Assembly: GCA_900642245.1 (NCBI GenBank)
Contig: CAAAJI010001282.1
Location: forward strand, 1-10,897
Direction: 5' to 3'
Length of the DNA: 10,897 nucleotides
Origin: Fragilaria radians
Lineage: Eukaryota; Bacillariophyta; Fragilariophyceae; Fragilariales; Fragilariaceae
Below, one piece after another: positions 6,882-10,897 of the stretch. The translations under genes and the position numbers were made by a program. Below the pieces are notes generated by a model. It was not told the origin of the DNA. It searched no databases and saw only the letters and a list, made by a program, of their open reading frames with translations. Within the stretch, counting starts at the first letter, position 1; the number at the start of each line of letters is the position of its first letter.

Positions 6882-8885
6882 TTATGGAGAGTATCCGGAA
6901 GTGAAGGCTTCAGCAATCTCATGTAAAGTCTTATCAACTGCAGGGGAAAGGATGTATCCAGAGGTTACAATCTCTTCAAGAACTTTGGAATGCACAGTCT
7001 TCATATGGTTCAAGAAGGCAACTTCAAATGCTTGTACGTGCTCCACGTCAATGCGATCACAATATCCCTTTACACCAATGAACAACGATGCAACAACTTC
7101 TTCAGGTTCGTAAGGCTGGTACTGACCCTGCTTGAGAAGCTCATAAAGTCTAACTCCACGGTTGAGCTGCTGCTGAGTGGCAGGATCGAGATCAGATCCA
7201 AATTTAGCGAATGCAGCTACCTCACGGTATTGTGCAAGTTCAAGCTTCATTGTACCTGCTACTGCCTTGGTTGCCTTGTACTGAGCAGCCGATCCTACAC
7301 GAGAAACAGAAAGACCGACAGAGATAGCTGGACGTTGACCTTGGTAAAAGAGTTCAGATTCCAAGAAGATTTGTCCATCAGTAATGGAGATGACGTTTGT
7401 GGGGATGTAGGCAGACACATCTCCAGCCTGAGTTTCAATAACAGGAAGAGCTGTCAATGATCCACCTCCATTGTTACGATGCAACTTGGCAGCTCTCTCT
7501 AAAAGTCGGGAGTGAAGGTAGAAAACATCACCAGGATATGCTTCACGACCAGGAGGACGTCGAAGCAACAAGGACATTTGACGGTACGCAACAGCTTGCT
7601 TGGAAAGATCATCATAGAAAATGACAGCATGCTTTCCGTTGTCCCTGAAGAATTCTCCCATGGCACATCCAGTGTATGGGGCAAGGAATTGAAGGGGTGC
7701 AGAATCGGAGGCTGTGGCAGCTACAATGATGCAATTGTCCATAGCTCCCTTTTCGTCAAGTTGACCAACCAATTGAGCAATTGTTGAACGCTTCTGACCA
7801 ATGCCAACATAGATACAGGCAAGAGGTTCCTTCTTCGTCTTTTGATTGATGATGGTATCAATAGCAATGGCGGTCTTACCAGTTTGACGATCTCCAATGA
7901 TTAATTCACGCTGTCCACGGCCAATAGGAATCAAGGCATCAACTGCCTTAAGTCCTGTAAGCATGGGTTCGGAAACTGATTCACGAGGAATAATTCCTGG
8001 GGCTTTAACTTCAGCACGAGATCTTGCACAACCATCGAGAGATGCTCCACCGTCAATTGGTTGACCAATACCATCAACGACACGTCCCAAAAGTTCACGA
8101 CCAACAGGGACATCCACAATGGCACCAGTTCTTTGAACGGTGTCTCCTTCCAAGATATCACGATCATCTCCAAAAATCACCACTCCAACATTGTCTTCTT
8201 CAAGATTGAGGGCCATACCACGAAGACCACAGGCAAAGACAACCATCTCCCCTGCTTGTACATTTGCAAGACCGTAGACACGAGCAATACCATCTCCAAC
8301 TGAAATAACTGCACCTGTTTCAGCAAATTTGACAGCAGTGTCTTCGGCTCCAACAGCAGCAGAGATTTTACTTTCAAGATAGGAGGAGAGTTCTAGCGTT
8401 TGACTTGCCATTCCACGTACTTGCAAAGCACCATGGCGATTCACAGCCTAACATTAAAAAATCAGGGGCAAAAAATCAGGGTCAGTGTTACCTAAGAGAA
8501 TACGGAATCTTGTAATTTCATCATGCCTCGATTTACTTTACGGTAAGACCATCATTCTCGGCAATGATGTCAATAAAGAGCTTCCTTACTTGCATCATTA
8601 TCTCAAGATTATCATTCGTTGCTCACTCAAACGATCTTTAATCTATGGTCTACAGGAATTCGATATCGATTCAACTGAAAATGGAGTTTCTTCATCTTCC
8701 GATGGATTTTTTCCCAAGTAACCCCCACACGTACATTGAAAATCCTCCGACCAAACTAACCGTATCCAATGCAAACGAAAGACGAACAACGTTTTAACTT
8801 CACCCAATTATCTTGTCATTCTTACCTGTGGAGCTATACCGGCTGCACGCTTAACAAGATTCTGAATGGCTAATCGGAAAACCAT
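6882..8885 (-). CDS. atpA (ATP5F1A orthologue): Mitochondrial F1F0 ATP synthase subunit alpha, complement(join(6882..8447, 8826..8885))
   Basis: Non-catalytic nucleotide-binding subunit of the F1 head in the mitochondrial matrix, working with beta to make ATP. Two exons give 541 aa, close to the usual length. Exon 1 encodes MVFRLAIQNLVKRAAGIAPQ, with Arg/Lys and no acidic residue, and exon 2 adds NRHGALQVR: a typical mitochondrial presequence ahead of TLELSSYLESKISA. Domains: beta-barrel about 60..135; Walker A GDRQTGKT at 205..212, with the Gln typical of alpha; VIFYDD at 295..300; signature PAISVGLSVS at 393..402 and Arg 403 (SRVGSAAQ); then the C-terminal helical domain. The start ATG at 8885 sits in ACCACCATGG, a strong eukaryotic context. 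Stop TAA is 6882..6884. The signature has Ser where Asn is usual. A plastid atpA is unlikely because of the presequence and mitochondrial-type sequence (GMALNLE, RTGAIVDVPVG). Confidence 0.96.
8448..8825 (-). other. Spliceosomal intron of the ATP synthase alpha gene, 378 bp, phase 0
   Basis: Donor: CAG|GTAAGA at 8826/8825, a near-perfect consensus. Acceptor: AATGTTAG|GCT at 8448/8447. Joining them keeps the frame and fuses the presequence to the body of the protein. Just upstream of the acceptor (gene sense) CCCTGATTTTTT occurs twice, at 8470..8481 and 8456..8467, spaced by GC, forming a duplicated pyrimidine tract. The rest has no recognisable element. Confidence 0.9.
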
Positions 8886-9210
8886 GGTGGTCCGTCACTC
8901 TTGGTATTTTTTGGATTACAATGGTTTCCTACAGGTACACGGGCAACGAAACCCTGTTGTGAAAGAAATAACGAATAGGATTTGTACCAATAATGTGTGA
9001 AAAGTAACTGCCGTTATACGATAGTAATGACAGTTGAAACGTACTGTTACTAGAGATTTTTAATGAATTTCCAAAAATTATAGCGGTTATATATTTAGCC
9101 CTTAGGAACATTCCACAGTTACGAAATACTTGATAAGAGAACAAATTATTGTAAGATCAACAAAAGGGATCAAGGGAGACAGAGGAAAGCCTTTGAACTA
9201 ATCATTTGCA
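8886..9210 (-). promoter_or_regulatory. Upstream region of ATP synthase alpha (5' UTR and presumed promoter)
   Basis: Non-coding sequence just upstream of the ATG at 8885. An inverted CCAAT box (CCAAT on the plus strand at 8987..8991) lies about 105 bp from the start codon. No TATA box is obvious at a sensible distance. The transcription start cannot be placed from sequence, so this call rests on position. Confidence 0.4.
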
Positions 9211-9217
9211 ATATAAT

Positions 9218-9238
9218 TTTAAATCAATTTGATTTAAA
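9218..9238. repeat. 21-bp palindrome upstream of ATP synthase alpha
   Basis: TTTAAATCAA and TTGATTTAAA are perfect inverted arms around one T. It lies about 335 bp before the gene's start codon. It could be a dimer-binding site or simply AT-rich chance. Confidence 0.45.
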
Positions 9239-10473
9239 TTAAAGAGAAGATTCAAGTTTGAGGATTGCTGAATCATCAACTGGTTTTTCTTTAACACCGA
9301 TGTCACACGTTTCCAGTTTTCAAATCAACTTTTGGATTGTTAGAAGTGGATACCTATTTGACTACTATAGAGATAAGGATTTTGGGAGCTATAATGCATT
9401 ATGAGTTGAATTCTTTGATAGACTCCAAACAACTATAAGGCTACTATTTATTTCATACAATTCTATGACACACAGGAAAGTTGTGAAGAAGATATCAACA
9501 GCATATTGCTTATGATTGGAAAACTGCAAGAGTCCTTAAACTTGTGAAATTGAAAGGTTGGAAAAGAAGCTCAATAGAATAAACAAAGACAATGAAGAGT
9601 AAGCAAAAATTGAGGGATAATAGTTTATATTGTCATTTTGATTCAAAGGAAGCATTTTGTGAGTTCAACCTTTTGGTATTTCATTTTTGATGTACAATAT
9701 ATCAATCAAATGCCTTGAAAGAAAAAGGGAAAGGGGTTATCATGTTGACAATAGTAATTTTCAACATGATCTTTGTATATCACAAGGGATGCGTGTCAAG
9801 GTTGGGCACGAAAACGCTCTAAAGAGGTCAAAAAGCTGAAGAATCCAAGCAATTATATATTCGGTAAATTCATGGAAGTCAATCATATGGACCAATTTAC
9901 ATCGCATACGCTTCTCAGATAACACCCTAATCATGCATGTGGTGTTCGAAGATTATCATCATGAAGACAAAATAGGCAATATCTTGCGATATTTTTTTGA
10001 ACAAGGGCTTTGGTACCTGGAAAATGATGTTGAGATTTCTGAAAAGTCATTTTTGAATAAAACAGAGATGATGTTTATTTATATTTCATAGGCGAAATGT
10101 CAAAACTTAAGAAGTCTGGTTCCGAAAGCTGTCATTGCCTCCAATCCTGAATAGGAGTTAACAAGAAGTTGACTTTGCATTGAAGGCAGACTTGTTCTGA
10201 TGAAGAAGATAAAAGTGGAACACTAAGATGTCACCGAGATAGTCTTGAGTGCTATTTAAATGAAAAGCATAACACTTGAAGCACCTGCTGGCTTCTAGAA
10301 AGTGAAGCAATGTTTCATGCATTGAGTATGAGTGGAACGACCGGGTATGAAGTTACCTGGTAACGTTACTCCTATAAGCAATATTTTGATTTTCCGAACC
10401 TTGTTGATTGCAATAATGATTTGGAAGTTTCTTTCGGATATTAAATTCTTTTGCTCCAAAAAAAACATGTGCT
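9239..10473. other. Non-coding stretch with no gene recognised
   Basis: About 1.2 kb with frequent stops in every frame. Because a decayed Copia RNase H follows on the plus strand, the right part may be a further decayed RT of the same relic, but I could not find RT motifs with confidence. It contains one clear hairpin (9739..9770). No tRNA, rRNA or tandem array is visible. Confidence 0.5.
9739..9770. repeat. Inverted repeat with perfect 10-bp arms
   Basis: ATCATGTTGA at 9739..9748 and TCAACATGAT at 9761..9770 are exact reverse complements with a 12-base loop. There is no T-run after it to suggest a terminator and no flanking duplication to suggest a MITE. Function unknown. Confidence 0.5.
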
Positions 10474-10831
10474 TTCAGTGATGCTGATTGAGCTGGAAGT
10501 ACAGAGAGACGACTTGTTATCACTTAGTCCATAGTTTGCTGCTTTGATGTCTCTTTATGCTGGGAATATTGAGGTCAGAAAGCAACGAGGTCAAATGCAT
10601 TGCTGTGGTTACAAAAGAGCCAAGGAGGACATGATAATTTATCACATGCTGTAAGGATATCGGAAATTCCCGTGGAGTTACCAATTTGATACAAATCAAT
10701 ATTTTGACAGTAAATTTGCCAGGACCATCTTTGTAAGGATATATGACAATTATGCCAATTTTTGTGTTAAAACTGTATTAAAAGATACTTGTGAAAAGGC
10801 TAAGGTTAATTTCCTTAAGGAGTTCTTTTTC
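10474..10831 (+). pseudogene. Heavily decayed Copia RNase H of a third type
   Basis: Three landmarks occur in the right order and at about the right spacing for Copia RNase H. FSDAD*AGSTERR at 10474..10512 equals the DADWAG box with Trp turned to TGA (10489..10491). CIAVVTKEP near 10594 stands where STTEAEY belongs, 40 codons later. YDNYANFCVKTVLKD with KVNFLKEF, from about 10740 to 10828, stands where CDNxxA...HF(I/L)RE belongs. Frameshifts and stops separate them. SDEQ near 10829 in another frame may be the start of the final motif. DADWAGSTERR differs from the DSDWAGDPE(S/T)RIS of the elements at 1..2704 and from the HADTC-type element, so this is another lineage. Each single match is weak; the shared spacing carries the call. 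Confidence 0.55.
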
Positions 10832-10897
10832 TGATGAGCAACATTACCATTAGCCACAATAACAAAGGGATAGAAAATACAAAAAAAGGAAAATTAT
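10832..10897 (+). other. Window end, probable continuation of the Copia relic
   Basis: Short A-rich sequence after the RNase H relic. No stop-free frame and no LTR start recognised. Confidence 0.3.

Noticed and set aside
6990..8377. Several plus-strand and alternative minus-strand frames overlapping the ATP synthase coding region.
   Set aside because: They are out-of-frame shadows of a strongly conserved coding exon; none shows its own motifs.
6882..8444. Reading the ATP synthase alpha gene as an intron-less bacterial-type gene starting at GTG 8444.
   Set aside because: The preceding TTAG acceptor, the GTAAGA donor at 8825 and a targeting-type exon 1 with a strong ATG context give a better 541-residue mitochondrial model.
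8485..8721. Plus-strand open frame of 78 codons inside the ATP synthase intron.
   Set aside because: It has no ATG, only GTG at the left end, no recognised family, and lies fully in an intron with good splice sites. Probably chance, though its lack of stops was noted.
1..10897. CRISPR arrays, tRNA or rRNA genes, defence or toxin systems.
   Set aside because: No regularly spaced repeats, no cloverleaf or rRNA-like segments, and no related protein motifs were seen; the context is eukaryotic nuclear.

Overview
This looks like nuclear DNA of a eukaryotic microalga, most likely a diatom or another stramenopile. Three things point there: an intron-containing nuclear gene for the mitochondrial F1-ATPase alpha subunit, AT-rich non-coding DNA, and decayed Ty1/copia retrotransposons that include the lineage with an HADTC-type protease known from diatoms (CoDi-like). 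Assignment below stramenopile is inference; no database search was possible.

Left block (1..6338) is a graveyard of LTR retrotransposon pieces. A minus-strand Copia RNase H fragment with the start of its 3' LTR (1..655) abuts, head to head, a plus-strand Copia pol of the same broad lineage (657..2704: integrase C-terminus, reverse transcriptase with a destroyed YVDD motif, RNase H). The latter ends in a polypurine tract and a roughly 210-bp LTR (2725..2934). This plus-strand element appears to sit inside an older, different-lineage element, whose Gag-protease-integrase lies on the minus strand (2935..5156) and whose RT tail and RNase H lie on the plus strand (5142..5880), followed by a tentative LTR (about 6072..6338). 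The opposite orientation of the two halves fits an internal inversion of one element. Its RT/RNase H gap is filled with a ~115-bp copy of its own 3' non-coding sequence.

Middle block: 6339..6881 is non-coding apart from a possible orphan terminal exon (6459..6632, plus strand). The minus-strand ATP synthase alpha gene occupies 6882..8885 in two exons (541 aa) split by a 378-bp phase-0 intron. Exon 1 encodes most of the mitochondrial presequence. It is the only intact gene I can support.

Right block (8886..10897) holds the ATP synthase upstream region with two small palindromes, then about 1.5 kb where I see no gene, and finally a heavily decayed Copia RNase H of a third type (about 10474..10831). 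Apart from ATP synthase, nothing here is likely to make a functional protein. The interest lies in how the transposon pieces were inverted, nested and patched beside a housekeeping gene.
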